A stretch of DNA of 64,000 nucleotides from Alkalihalophilus pseudofirmus (GTDB taxonomy: Bacteria > Bacillota > Bacilli > Bacillales > Bacillaceae_D): assembly GCF_029094545.1 (NCBI RefSeq), contig NZ_CP117835.1:1406001-1470000 (forward strand). The letters run 5' to 3'. Position 1 is the stretch's first letter. Each line of letters opens with the position of its first letter. Positions 33,790 through 42,595 of this stretch are shown piece by piece. The notes beneath the pieces were generated by a model. That model was not told the origin of the DNA, searched no databases, and was given only the letters and a program-made list of their open reading frames with translations. The translations under genes and the position numbers were made by a program.

Positions 33790-34182
33790 GTGGATCCTTA
33801 TTTTATCTTTAAGAAATGTCTACTTTTATTAACCGCATATGGCGGGATTTTGACGGCATTCAAGCTTTTTCCTCACCCCAGAGGGTTTGGGCTAGGGGAG
33901 CTGATCGGCGCTGTTCTTTTTTCTCCCTTTCAAATGCTTGCCGCCTCTTTTGCATTTGTTGCGGGATTTTTAGCCTATTCGCTGTTTGTTCAAGATTTAC
34001 TAAAAACCCTCTTTCAAATGCCACGTTATTCAGTGAATCACAACATACGCATTTTATTTCTTGTTTTAGCCTTTTTATCGATTGCACACCTTATGTACAC
34101 CAGCTGGGTGCCTGCCCTCTGTGCTCTAATTTTGGCAAGCTTATATGGTATAATGGATGTTAATTTGCAAAAAGTTGATTAA
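33790..34182 (+). CDS. Hypothetical membrane protein
   Basis: 130 residues with about four membrane helices (residues 10-28, 36-70 as two, 85-105, 108-122). GTG start at 33790 with AAGGAG eight bases upstream. I do not recognise a family. It precedes ypbG by 32 bases and is probably co-transcribed with it. Confidence 0.65.
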   Translation: MDPYFIFKKCLLLLTAYGGILTAFKLFPHPRGFGLGELIGAVLFSPFQMLAASFAFVAGFLAYSLFVQDLLKTLFQMPRYSVNHNIRILFLVLAFLSIAHLMYTSWVPALCALILASLYGIMDVNLQKVD

Positions 34183-34214
34183 GAAACACGAGATGTGAGA
34201 AAGTAGGAAAATGC

Positions 34215-34958
34215 ATGTTTTACCTATACTTGGTCATAGCAGCAGGAGTGTTGCTGCTGTTTTATATGTTTATAGAAGCTTTTCGTAATCGTTTAATACA
34301 CCATCCTTTAACATTTGAGGAGCTGCCAGAAGGACTTAATTCTTTTCGTATATTCTTTATTTCTGATATCCATAAAAGGCGGGTGTCAGAAAGACTAATA
34401 AACAAACTTACAAAGCCGGTTGATATAGTCATTATCGGAGGCGATCTGCTAGAGGCAGGAGTTAAACAAGAAAGACTTGAAGAAAATTTACGCCAGTTAA
34501 CAAAACTAGCTCCTGTTTATTTTGTTTGGGGAAATAATGACGAGGAAGTAAATAAACAGTGGCTAGAAACGACTCTCCTTCGTCATGGAGTGACGATTTT
34601 AAGCCAATCAAGCGAAATAATAACTAAATCAGAATCGAGGATCCAATTAATTGGTATTGATGAAGAGTATGAGCAGCTAGATCAAAGAGAGATTAATAAT
34701 GAAATGTTCACTGTGTTAATCAGTCATTACCCAGACATTATAAGAGAAGCATCCTCTATGCTCTCTCCTGAACTTTCTTTAAGTGGACATACCCACGGGG
34801 GGCAGATCCGACTAATCAGGTTTGGTATAGCTGAGCTGGGCGGTATGAAAAGAGAAAACGGAGGGTGGCATTTAATTAGTAATGGATACGGGACTACTAA
34901 GCTGCCGCTTAGGCTCGGAGCGCCTCAACAAACACATATAATTGAAATAAAGAAATAG
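34215..34958 (+). CDS. ypbG: Membrane-anchored metallophosphoesterase (YpbG)
   Basis: 247 residues. N-terminal membrane helix (1-22) and then the calcineurin-like phosphoesterase motifs: ISDIHKRR, IGGDLLEAG, WGNNDEE, ISHYPD, LSGHTHGGQIR. These coordinate two metal ions. Position in the ypb block and family agree with B. subtilis YpbG; the substrate (phosphoester or nucleotide) is unknown. TAGGA site close to ATG 34215. Confidence 0.92.
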   Translation: MFYLYLVIAAGVLLLFYMFIEAFRNRLIHHPLTFEELPEGLNSFRIFFISDIHKRRVSERLINKLTKPVDIVIIGGDLLEAGVKQERLEENLRQLTKLAPVYFVWGNNDEEVNKQWLETTLLRHGVTILSQSSEIITKSESRIQLIGIDEEYEQLDQREINNEMFTVLISHYPDIIREASSMLSPELSLSGHTHGGQIRLIRFGIAELGGMKRENGGWHLISNGYGTTKLPLRLGAPQQTHIIEIKK

Positions 34959-35011
34959 GATGAAAGAAAATAAATAAATGATATAACTTACAATTTAAAT
35001 GAACACATTAT

Positions 35012-35058
35012 ACAAATGATTGTACAAAGTTTACACAGAGGGCTTCATTCGCTATACT
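35012..35058 (+). promoter_or_regulatory. Sigma-A promoter of the MerR-B12 gene with overlapping ACA-repeat operator candidate
   Basis: TTTACA (35030-35035), 17-base spacer and TATACT (35053-35058) form an excellent sigma-A promoter, about 160 bases before the regulator. Upstream and across the -35 box lie repeated TACA cores (TACAAAT at 35011, TACAAAG at 35023, TACACAG at 35032; spacing 12 and 9-11). CarH-type regulators bind tandem ~11-bp repeats with an ACA core, so this may be its own operator. The promoter is seen; the operator is inference. Confidence 0.6.
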
Positions 35059-35220
35059 AAGCTAAAAAGCACCACTTTAAGGCAGAGGTTGTATTCATAG
35101 TGTATTCAATGATCGCATGAAAAGTATGGAGTAAGATACGAAGGCAAGGTTCTCTAAAGCAAGTCTTACATCAAAGATCTAAAATACGGAGCTTGTGCAA
35201 CTTGTATAGGGGGAGAGAAT

Positions 35221-36126
35221 ATGGCTTCTAATGAAGGGAAATACAATATAAAAGCAATTTCAACCATGTTAGGGATACAACCAGGAACGTTAAGAGCTTG
35301 GGAGCGAAGGTATCAAATTATTGAACCAATACGTAATTCGGCAGGCCATCGTTTGTATTCAGATGAGCATGTTGCCATCTTGCGGTGGTTAATTGACAAA
35401 GTAAATAAAGGTTTTACAATCGGACAAGCTGTCGGATTATTTGAGAAAGGTAATATTGGGATGCCGCAGCAAGAAAGCAGTGAGCATCAAGACTATTCAA
35501 TACAATTATCAGATGAGATTCTTCAAGCCTTGCTTTCTTTTGAAGAAACAAAAGCACATCAGCTCCTAAACCAAGCGTTCAGCATGTTTAGTATTGATAA
35601 GGTGACCATTGATATCCTTGGAACGTTGCTTGTGAAAGTAGGGTATATGTGGGAGAATAATGAAATTTCGACTGCTCACGAGCATTTTGTCACTTCTTTT
35701 CTACGCACAAAAATCGGTAATATTTTTCACGGGCTGCCTGTTGATGGGTTCTTGCCGAAAGTAGTAGCGGTGTGTGGACCTAATGAAACACATGAGCTTG
35801 GCTTGTTGATCTTTACTTTATTTTTAAGACGTAAAGGATTTGAGGTCATTTATTTAGGGGCAGGTATACCAAATGATGATGTAGAAATGGTGTTGCGTGA
35901 AGTGAATGCTAAAATGTTTTTCACTTCTTGTACAATTTCCGCTAATGCTAGAGCGACAATAGAGTTAATTGAACATCTAAAAGAGGTGTTTCCACATTTA
36001 ATTATTGGCACGGGCGGATATGCCTTTGATGAGTTAGAGGATGAAAAACAAGAAGTGTTAGAGCCGCATCTTGTCGGTAAGACGAAGACTGAATGGGAAA
36101 ACTGGCTAAAAAACAACCTTAAATAA
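35221..36126 (+). CDS. CarH/LitR-like MerR regulator with adenosylcobalamin-binding domain
   Basis: 301 residues. MerR-type DNA-binding domain (YNIKAISTMLGIQPGTLRAWERRY...NSAGHRLYSDEHV, 8-75), helical B12-cap domain and a Rossmann B12-binding domain. Diagnostic motifs: W-x9-EH (W144...E154-H155), which contacts the adenosyl group, and ETHELG with the lower-ligand His191. In Thermus CarH the residue after the Trp is His132, which becomes the light-state cobalt ligand; here it is Glu145. DNA binding may depend on AdoCbl, and light sensing may differ. Target genes are not evident; GGGGGAGAG site upstream. Confidence 0.9.
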   Translation: MASNEGKYNIKAISTMLGIQPGTLRAWERRYQIIEPIRNSAGHRLYSDEHVAILRWLIDKVNKGFTIGQAVGLFEKGNIGMPQQESSEHQDYSIQLSDEILQALLSFEETKAHQLLNQAFSMFSIDKVTIDILGTLLVKVGYMWENNEISTAHEHFVTSFLRTKIGNIFHGLPVDGFLPKVVAVCGPNETHELGLLIFTLFLRRKGFEVIYLGAGIPNDDVEMVLREVNAKMFFTSCTISANARATIELIEHLKEVFPHLIIGTGGYAFDELEDEKQEVLEPHLVGKTKTEWENWLKNNLK

Positions 36127-36252
36127 ATAATTAGGTTTGTTTCACAGGCGTGTTTGCGAACCTTCTGTAACGTCCTCACATACCGTATAGCAAGACGATG
36201 TTTACGGCACGAGTCAGCCATTTTCAGGCTCTCGGAAAAGGGAGGGTTAACA

Positions 36253-36852
36253 ATGCGTCTTGAGCGTTTAAATGTAGATAAATTTAAAGTGTTCCTTACA
36301 TTTGATGATATGCAGGAAAGAGGAATAACGAAAGAAGATTTATGGCAGGATGTTCCAAAAGTACATGATCTATTTCGAGATATGATGCTTGAAGCAGATG
36401 ATGAATTAGGTTTTAAAGTAGATGGGCCGATTGCTGTAGAAGTATATGCAATGCCGGCGCAAGGAATGGTTATCATTGTGTCAAAAGGGCTTCCAGATGA
36501 AGATTTTGATATTGAGGGGTTTGAGGAAGGCTATATTGAAATGCAGGTAACATTAGATGAGAGTGATGAGATATTCTATACATTTAAAGAATTTGAAGAT
36601 GTCATTGGCCTTTCTTCTAGGCTGTATCCATTTGGTGTGATAGGCGGACAGCTTTATTTCTTTGACGGTCAATACTATATGAAATTTGAAGATATGGACA
36701 TTATTGACCAAGACGAAGAAGCTTTTATCGCATTACTATCTGAATTTGGGTATTCCTCGACCGTGTCTATACACAGAGTAAAAGAATACGGTAAGACATT
36801 AATGGAAAATGAAGCTGTTTATCAACTATATCATACATTTATCAAACGATAG
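36253..36852 (+). CDS. ypbH: MecA-like adaptor protein YpbH
   Basis: 199 residues from ATG 36253, after GGGAGGG; upstream in-frame codons are non-coding. MecA family: MRLERLNVDKFKVFLTFDDMQERGITKEDLW (N-terminal substrate-binding domain), acidic linker, and a C-terminal ClpC-binding domain (FKEFEDVIGLSSRLYPFG...). Shorter than MecA and located as ypbH/mecB in B. subtilis. It targets proteins to ClpCP and affects competence and sporulation. The 36127-36252 spacer has no further gene. Confidence 0.93.
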   Translation: MRLERLNVDKFKVFLTFDDMQERGITKEDLWQDVPKVHDLFRDMMLEADDELGFKVDGPIAVEVYAMPAQGMVIIVSKGLPDEDFDIEGFEEGYIEMQVTLDESDEIFYTFKEFEDVIGLSSRLYPFGVIGGQLYFFDGQYYMKFEDMDIIDQDEEAFIALLSEFGYSSTVSIHRVKEYGKTLMENEAVYQLYHTFIKR

Positions 36853-36890
36853 AAAACTGATGCCAAATGGTCATCGGTTTTCTTTTTTTG
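36853..36890 (+). terminator. Terminator after ypbH
   Basis: Stem AAAACTGATGCC / GGTCATCGGTTTT (G-T and one mismatch) with an AAAT loop, then CTTTTTTT. Confidence 0.85.
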
Positions 36891-37054
36891 GGTGCAGCTC
36901 TGCTTTTTCGTTGAGGTACTTTTTCTTTCACAGTTTTCCTGTGCTTTTAATAAGCGTGGCCAAGGGTATTATGGTACAATAACCGAGACTAGTTCCGAAA
37001 ATAAAGTAGGCGAATATACTAGTGGTACATAATGTGTAGTAGGAGTTGAGCCAA

Positions 37055-37972
37055 ATGAAAATTGCTGTATTGTATGGTGGGATTTCAGCAGAGAGAGAAG
37101 TATCTTTATCCTCTGGTAAGGGCATTATTAATGCCCTTAAAGCAAATGGACATGAAGTGATCGGGATTGATTTTCACCCTGATAGATTAGAAGATTTATT
37201 AAACTTGGAAGTCGACTTAGTTTATATTGGTTTGCATGGCAGGTACGGTGAAGATGGCAAAGTGCAAGCTTTACTAGATATGCTGAACATTAACTATGTT
37301 GGTTCAGGTGTGCAAGGTTCTGCTCTAGCGATGGATAAAGCAAAGTCGAAGCTGTTCTTTGAGAGAGAAGGTACCAGAATAGCCAAACAGCACGTGCTTT
37401 ATAAGCATGCATACGACCCTGAAACGACGGCAATTGAGATTCCGTTTCCTGTTGTAGTAAAGCCAAACCAAGAAGGCTCTACAATTGGAATTACGTTTGC
37501 TGAGAATGAAGAAGAATTGTTAAATGGTATTGAGGAAGCATTCAAACTAGATGAAACGGTACTGCTTGAAGAATTTATTAAGGGCAGAGAAGTGACGGTC
37601 GCTGTAATGGGGAATAAAGGGCGTGAGAAAGCTCTTCCTGTAGTAGAGATTGTACCAAAAAATAAGTATTATGATTATGAGGCAAAATATGCAGCAGGTA
37701 TGAGCGAGCATATTGTTCCTGCACGTCTTACAAGTGAACAAACAGATTATGTTCAAAAGCATGCTGTATTGGCTCACCAAGCTCTAGGCTGCGACATTTA
37801 TTCACGCGTTGACTTTATTGTACCCGATGATGGCGGAGCTCCAGTCATTTTAGAAGTAAATACTCTTCCTGGGATGACACCAACAAGCCTCTATCCGGAT
37901 GCTGCTCGTGAAATTGGGTTATCCTATGATGAGATGATTGAAACATTCGTCCAACTATCTTTAAATAAATAA
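37055..37972 (+). CDS. ddl: D-alanine--D-alanine ligase (short DdlB type)
   Basis: 305 residues from ATG 37055 (AGGAG nine bases upstream). ATP-grasp fold: VLYGGISAEREVSLSSG, HGRYGEDGKVQ, SALAMDKAKSK, VVKPNQEGSTIGI, LLEEFIKGREVTVAV, ILEVNTLPGMTPTSLYP. Makes D-Ala-D-Ala for peptidoglycan. Length is like E. coli DdlB, about 50 residues shorter than B. subtilis Ddl. The Tyr in GSTIG-type active site region and other ligand contacts look intact. Ends in a terminator. Confidence 0.95.
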   Translation: MKIAVLYGGISAEREVSLSSGKGIINALKANGHEVIGIDFHPDRLEDLLNLEVDLVYIGLHGRYGEDGKVQALLDMLNINYVGSGVQGSALAMDKAKSKLFFEREGTRIAKQHVLYKHAYDPETTAIEIPFPVVVKPNQEGSTIGITFAENEEELLNGIEEAFKLDETVLLEEFIKGREVTVAVMGNKGREKALPVVEIVPKNKYYDYEAKYAAGMSEHIVPARLTSEQTDYVQKHAVLAHQALGCDIYSRVDFIVPDDGGAPVILEVNTLPGMTPTSLYPDAAREIGLSYDEMIETFVQLSLNK

Positions 37973-37980
37973 ACATTAAT

Positions 37981-38015
37981 AAAAGGCAGACTGATTTTAG
38001 ATCAGTCTGTTTTAA
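37981..38015 (+). terminator. Terminator after ddl
   Basis: Stem AAAAGGCAGACTGAT / ATCAGTCTGTTTT with a short TTTAG loop, followed by T-rich sequence. Confidence 0.8.
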
Positions 38016-38201
38016 TTGCTTAAGATTTGGGTAAATAGTAGTAAGAATAGTGTGAATAGGACGGAAATATAAGTTATCTTGTTTTTTTTACTGAAAAGGT
38101 GGAAATATGACAGCTCTTTCATTATAGTAAGTAGTGATGAATGATAACGCGGTCATATGCGTAAAAAATAATACATCGAACACTGGCTAGAGGTGAAACA
38201 G

Positions 38202-39464
38202 ATGGAAGGTAATGGTAAGCAAGCTGAAAATTTAGATGTGCTTGTTTCAACGCAGAAGGTAATTAAAAAGGCTTTGGACAAGCTTGGTTATCCTGATGAA
38301 ATGTTTGAGTTAATGAAGGAACCAATCCGTATGTTAACGGTGCGTATTCCTATTAAAATGGATGATGGTTCGACAAAGATTTTTACAGGTTTCCGAGCTC
38401 AGCATAATGATGCAGTTGGACCGACAAAAGGTGGAGTGCGTTTCCACCCAAATGTTACTGAAAAAGAAGTGAAAGCGTTATCTATCTGGATGAGTTTGAA
38501 AGCTGGAATAGTTGATCTTCCTTATGGCGGAGGAAAAGGTGGAATTATTTGTGACCCTCGTGATATGTCCTTCCGTGAATTAGAAAGATTAAGCCGCGGA
38601 TATGTGCGAGCAATTAGTCAATTAGTAGGACCGACTAAGGATATTCCTGCTCCAGACGTATTTACTAATTCGCAGATTATGGCGTGGATGCTCGATGAAT
38701 ACAGCCGTATCCGTGAGTTTGATTCACCTGGATTTATTACAGGAAAGCCTCTTGTGTTAGGAGGATCACACGGACGTGAATCTGCAACAGCTAAAGGTGT
38801 AACCATTTGTATCCGTGAGGCTGCTAAGAAAAAAGGGATCGATATTGAAGGAGCAAAAGTAGTAATCCAAGGCTTTGGTAATGCAGGAAGTTTCCTCGCG
38901 AAGTTCATGCATGATGCCGGAGCAAAAGTAGTTGGTATTAGTGATGCTTATGGAGCCCTGCACGATCCTGAAGGGTTAGATATTGATTACTTGCTTGATC
39001 GTCGTGACAGTTTTGGTACGGTAACCAATCTGTTTAAAGAAACCATTACAAACCAAGAGCTGCTTGAATTAGAATGTGATATTTTAGTTCCAGCTGCTAT
39101 TGAAAATCAAATTACAGAAGAAAATGCAGAGCGAATTAAAGCTTCAATTGTCGTAGAAGCTGCTAATGGTCCGACAACGATGGAAGCAACGCGTATTTTA
39201 TCAGAACGTGATGTCCTGTTAGTTCCTGATGTATTAGCTAGTGCAGGCGGAGTAACTGTTTCTTACTTTGAGTGGGTTCAAAATAATCAAGGCTATTATT
39301 GGACAGAAGAAGAAGTAGAAGGTAAGCTTGAACATGTTATGGTTGGTTCTTTTGAAAACATTTACAACCTATCGAAGAGCCGAAAAGTAGATATGCGTCT
39401 AGCCGCATACATGATTGGTGTGCGTAAGATGGCCGAAGCCTCTCGTTTCCGTGGCTGGGTGTAA
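38202..39464 (+). CDS. gudB: NAD-dependent glutamate dehydrogenase
   Basis: 420 residues from ATG 38202, preceded by AGAGGTGA; GTG 38193 overlaps the site. Glu/Leu/Phe dehydrogenase motifs: YRAQHNDAVGPTKGGVRFHP-type region (here FRAQHN...), the catalytic-Lys segment LPYGGGKGGI, and NAD-binding VVIQGFGNAGSFLAKFM. Oxidises glutamate to 2-oxoglutarate. The stretch EKEVKALSIWMSLK does not contain the 9-base duplication that inactivates GudB in B. subtilis 168, so this copy should be active. Followed by ypdA, as in B. subtilis. Confidence 0.95.
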   Translation: MEGNGKQAENLDVLVSTQKVIKKALDKLGYPDEMFELMKEPIRMLTVRIPIKMDDGSTKIFTGFRAQHNDAVGPTKGGVRFHPNVTEKEVKALSIWMSLKAGIVDLPYGGGKGGIICDPRDMSFRELERLSRGYVRAISQLVGPTKDIPAPDVFTNSQIMAWMLDEYSRIREFDSPGFITGKPLVLGGSHGRESATAKGVTICIREAAKKKGIDIEGAKVVIQGFGNAGSFLAKFMHDAGAKVVGISDAYGALHDPEGLDIDYLLDRRDSFGTVTNLFKETITNQELLELECDILVPAAIENQITEENAERIKASIVVEAANGPTTMEATRILSERDVLLVPDVLASAGGVTVSYFEWVQNNQGYYWTEEEVEGKLEHVMVGSFENIYNLSKSRKVDMRLAAYMIGVRKMAEASRFRGWV

Positions 39465-39494
39465 TTTGATATACTATAAATAAGATTAACCTTG

Positions 39495-39525
39495 CCCTTG
39501 TGTCAATGATACAAGGGTTTTCGGG
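39495..39525 (+). terminator. Terminator between gudB and ypdA
   Basis: Stem CCCTTGT / ACAAGGG with a 9-base loop and TTTTCGGGTTTT after it. Confidence 0.7.
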
Positions 39526-39551
39526 TTTTATTGTTGTGAGAGGTGAGTAGT

Positions 39552-40523
39552 TTGATCAAAGAAGACATCATTATTATAGGAGCAGGACCATGCGGGCTAT
39601 CAGCTGCCATTGCGTGCCAAGAAGCCGGATTTTCTCCACTTGTTATAGAGAAGGGTAATATCGTCAATGCGATCTATCGTTATCCAACTCATCAGACATT
39701 CTTTAGTACAAGTGAAAAGCTTGAGATCGGAGACGTTGCATTTGTAACTGAAGAGCGGAAGCCGAAGCGGAACCAAGCGTTAGTCTATTACCGTGATGTA
39801 GTGAAGCGTAAGAAGATTCGTGTCCAATCATATGAAGAGGTAAAATCGGTGACGAAACAAGATGACAGTGAGTTTCACGTGAGTACATCAAAAGGGGAAT
39901 ACGTTTGTCAAAAGCTGATTATCGCAACAGGTTATTATGACAGCCCTAATAAAATGAATATTCCTGGTGAGGATAAGGAGCATGTGCATCATTATTTTAA
40001 AGAAGCCCATCCTTATTTTGATTTAGATGTGGTCGTAATCGGCGGGAAGAACTCTGCAGTAGATGCAGCTCTTGAACTCGAGAAAGCAGGGGCTAGAGTG
40101 TGTGCATTGTATCGTGGGAGCGAATATTCAACCAGTGTGAAGCCTTGGATCTTACCAGAATATGAATCACTTGTCCGCAATGAGAAAATAAATCTACATT
40201 TTAATGCAGAAGTTAAAGAGATAACAAATCATGAAGTAATATATACAATCGGTGATGAAGTATATTCAGTGAAGGCAGATGCTGTTTTCGCTATGACAGG
40301 TTACCATCCTGATCATTCTTTTCTAAGAAAAATAGGGGTGGAAGTAGAAGCAGGTTCCGGACGTCCTGCTTTAGATCCTGAAACGATGGAAACAAATGTT
40401 GAAGGAGTTTATATTGCTGGAGTGATTGCAGCTGGCAATAATGCAAATGAAATCTTTATCGAAAATGGACGTCACCATGGACCGTTGATCGCTGAAGATT
40501 TAAAGAAAAAATTTTCAACATAA
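39552..40523 (+). CDS. ypdA: Bacillithiol-disulfide reductase YpdA
   Basis: 323 residues from TTG 39552, which has AGAGGTGA six bases upstream; GTG 39543 lies within that site. FAD- and NADPH-dependent oxidoreductase: IIIIGAGPCGLSAAIA (FAD), GYPHQTFF-like RYPTHQTFFST, second Rossmann DVVVIGGKNSAVDAALEL (NADPH), and ...GVYIAGVIAAGNNANEIFIENGR. Reduces bacillithiol disulfide, a thiol of Bacillaceae. Situated between gudB and convergent ansA, sharing the terminator with the latter. Confidence 0.93.
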   Translation: MIKEDIIIIGAGPCGLSAAIACQEAGFSPLVIEKGNIVNAIYRYPTHQTFFSTSEKLEIGDVAFVTEERKPKRNQALVYYRDVVKRKKIRVQSYEEVKSVTKQDDSEFHVSTSKGEYVCQKLIIATGYYDSPNKMNIPGEDKEHVHHYFKEAHPYFDLDVVVIGGKNSAVDAALELEKAGARVCALYRGSEYSTSVKPWILPEYESLVRNEKINLHFNAEVKEITNHEVIYTIGDEVYSVKADAVFAMTGYHPDHSFLRKIGVEVEAGSGRPALDPETMETNVEGVYIAGVIAAGNNANEIFIENGRHHGPLIAEDLKKKFST

Positions 40524-40549
40524 AAAAGCCCTTTTAGGGGCTTTTTTAT
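40521..40549. terminator. Bidirectional terminator between ypdA and ansA
   Basis: AAAAAAGCCCCT-type stem (AAAAAAGCCC / GGGCTTTTTT around CTTTTAG) with A- and T-runs on its flanks, directly at both gene ends. Confidence 0.9.
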
Positions 40550-41514
40550 GTTAGGAATATTTGTTGTAATTGTTCATTATCAGTAGTAAGTTCAAGAGCA
40601 ACCATTAGCTTCAAGCGTGCTTTTTGTCCGTTTAGTCCATTCGTAAAAATTACCCCAAGATCTTTAAGCGTTCTTCCGCCTCCGTCGTAACCATATGTAT
40701 CCTGTACGACTCCGCTGTAACATCTTGATACTAATACAACAGGGATTTGTTTTTTTATTAAACGGTCTAATGCAGGCATGATGGCCGGTGGCACGTTCCC
40801 TTGTCCAAAAGCTTCAATGACCAGGCCGTTAATTCCTGCATCAGCTACTGCATCAACAATATCAGCTTCCATCCCGGCGTACGTTTTAAGCAGTGAGACT
40901 TTCTTTGTTAGGGAATCAACTGGGTGGCATTCCCTATGCGATAATGTATGATGGAAGTTTACCCCTCGTTTAGTGACAATTCCAATCGGGCCGTATTGAG
41001 GGCTTTGAAAGGTGGCAATGTTAGAACTATGTGTTTTCGTTACGTTTTTAGCTGTATGAATTTCATCGTTTAAAACAACGAGCACACCTTTACCGTAGGC
41101 TTCGTCACTTGCTGCGGTTTTTACAGCAGAAATGAGGTTGTGAGGACCATCTGATCCTAGTTCATTGCTTGAGCGCATAGCGCCGGTTACCACAACTGGG
41201 TTTTCGATGTTTAAGACAAGATCAAGTAAATAAGCCGTCTCTTCTAGCGTATCCGTACCATGTGTCACTACAATTCCATCGAGCGAATCATTTTGTACTC
41301 TTTCTTTTAATCGTTTGGCCAGATCGACCATTAGAGAAGGAGTCATATGAGGCGACGGAATGTTCAAGTAATCATCTACGACAACAGAGGCGATGCTTGA
41401 AAGGGATTCAATTGTGGAATATAATGGATTTACTAGATTGGGGGTAACCGCACCATGTTCATCCTCTTGCATAGCGATGGTTCCGCCAGTATGTAACACA
41501 AGTATCTTTTTCAT
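40546..41514 (-). CDS. ansA: L-asparaginase, type I-like
   Basis: 322 residues. Asparaginase motifs LHTGGTIAMQED (nucleophile Thr near 10) and VVTHGTDTLEETAY. There is no signal peptide, so it is a cytoplasmic enzyme. Converts asparagine to aspartate and ammonia. ATG 41514 follows AAAGGAGC on the minus strand. In B. subtilis ansA is in an ansAB operon elsewhere; here it stands alone between ypdA and prsW. Confidence 0.95.
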   Translation of the reverse strand: MKKILVLHTGGTIAMQEDEHGAVTPNLVNPLYSTIESLSSIASVVVDDYLNIPSPHMTPSLMVDLAKRLKERVQNDSLDGIVVTHGTDTLEETAYLLDLVLNIENPVVVTGAMRSSNELGSDGPHNLISAVKTAASDEAYGKGVLVVLNDEIHTAKNVTKTHSSNIATFQSPQYGPIGIVTKRGVNFHHTLSHRECHPVDSLTKKVSLLKTYAGMEADIVDAVADAGINGLVIEAFGQGNVPPAIMPALDRLIKKQIPVVLVSRCYSGVVQDTYGYDGGGRTLKDLGVIFTNGLNGQKARLKLMVALELTTDNEQLQQIFLT

Positions 41515-41679
41515 CTTTCATGCTCCTTTTTATCGTTCGAGAATGACTCTCTTGATGTTATGTACGTATTTTACCATACTTTTCATACCTCACTCATTAG
41601 AATTACCATCTAATTTTGTATAAATACTATTTGTATGATTAATAAATGATTGCACAGTATAAGAAAGGTAGGCTCTACA

Positions 41680-42327
41680 TTGTTTGCCCTATTAACAGCT
41701 GCTATTGCACCAGGAATGGCGTTACTATCTTATTTTTATTTGAGAAATGAATATGAATCAACTGTCAATGCCTTAGTGTTTAGAACCTTTATTATTGGAC
41801 TTATCCTTGTTTTCCCTGTTATGGTGTTGCAGTACGCCTTTACAGCTGAGGGTTTATTACAGGCTGGTCTAAGTCAAGCATTTATTTTGTATGGATTTTT
41901 TGAGGAGTTTTTCAAATGGTTCATGCTCTATTTTTTTGCATATCAATATGGACAAATGAAACGTCGTTATGATGGAATTGTCTACGGTGTGTCTTTATCA
42001 CTAGGGTTTGCATCGATGGAAAATGTGTTCTATATTCTAGCTCACGGACTAGAGACTGCGGTAGGTCGTGCTCTGCTTCCTGTATCAAGCCATGCATTAT
42101 ATGGGGTGATTATGGGCTATTATCTAGGCAGAGCCAAGATGGAGAACACCAAAAGAAAGCAGTTTCTATTACTATCCTTATTGATCCCGGTCCTGCTTCA
42201 TGGAGTCTATGATTTCATTTTGCTGACATTTGATATGTACTTTTTAATCGGACTGGTACCTTTTATGGTCGGCCTTTGGATCTTAGCGTTAAATAAGGTA
42301 AAATGGGCTAATAAGCTTGATCATTAA
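41680..42327 (+). CDS. prsW: Site-1 intramembrane protease PrsW
   Basis: 215 residues from TTG 41680 (MFALLTAAIAPGMALLSYFYL; AAGGTAGG site), which matches the family N-terminus; upstream in-frame codons do not belong. About eight membrane helices with the conserved GFFEEFFKW (EExxK), GFASMENVFY (ExN) and HALYGVIMGYY / HGVYD histidines. PrsW starts the cleavage of the anti-sigma-W factor RsiW under envelope stress. The ECF pair at 31.9 kb is not necessarily its target. Confidence 0.92.
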   Translation: MFALLTAAIAPGMALLSYFYLRNEYESTVNALVFRTFIIGLILVFPVMVLQYAFTAEGLLQAGLSQAFILYGFFEEFFKWFMLYFFAYQYGQMKRRYDGIVYGVSLSLGFASMENVFYILAHGLETAVGRALLPVSSHALYGVIMGYYLGRAKMENTKRKQFLLLSLLIPVLLHGVYDFILLTFDMYFLIGLVPFMVGLWILALNKVKWANKLDH

Positions 42328-42349
42328 AATGTAGAAAGGGGAATGAAAG

Positions 42350-42514
42350 ATGGTAGGAGAACGTTATCGAGTAATCATTCGTTGCCCGAAATGCGGGGAA
42401 AAATATATTCTACGTGGCAAAGAAAATGATCACGGTGAATATGAGACGGGCTTTAAACAATGTGTGTGCGGAAATAATGATGACCTTCACGTGGATGCGA
42501 CACCTGAATCTTAA
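42350..42514 (+). CDS. 54-residue zinc-ribbon-like protein
   Basis: Starts MVGERYRVIIRCPKCGEKYILRG and has CPKC (Cys12, Cys15) and CVC (Cys38, Cys40), a likely zinc ribbon. AAAGGGG site eight bases before ATG. It is 22 bases after prsW and could be co-transcribed with it. Below the size usually called. Function unknown. Confidence 0.72.
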   Translation: MVGERYRVIIRCPKCGEKYILRGKENDHGEYETGFKQCVCGNNDDLHVDATPES

Positions 42515-42595
42515 AAAACACTTGCAATTACTCGTGAGATAGTGTAACTTAGGTTCAACGTAGAAAGTTTATTTAGAAATTTCATAAAACATGAA

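Noticed and set aside
33816-34163. 115-residue ORF in another frame of the small membrane gene before ypbG
   Set aside because: The 33790 frame has the ribosome binding site and a membrane-protein pattern; this one does not.
35850-36476. 208-residue minus-strand ORF spanning the end of the MerR gene and the start of ypbH
   Set aside because: Shadow of two strongly supported plus-strand genes; Ser/Cys-rich nonsense composition.
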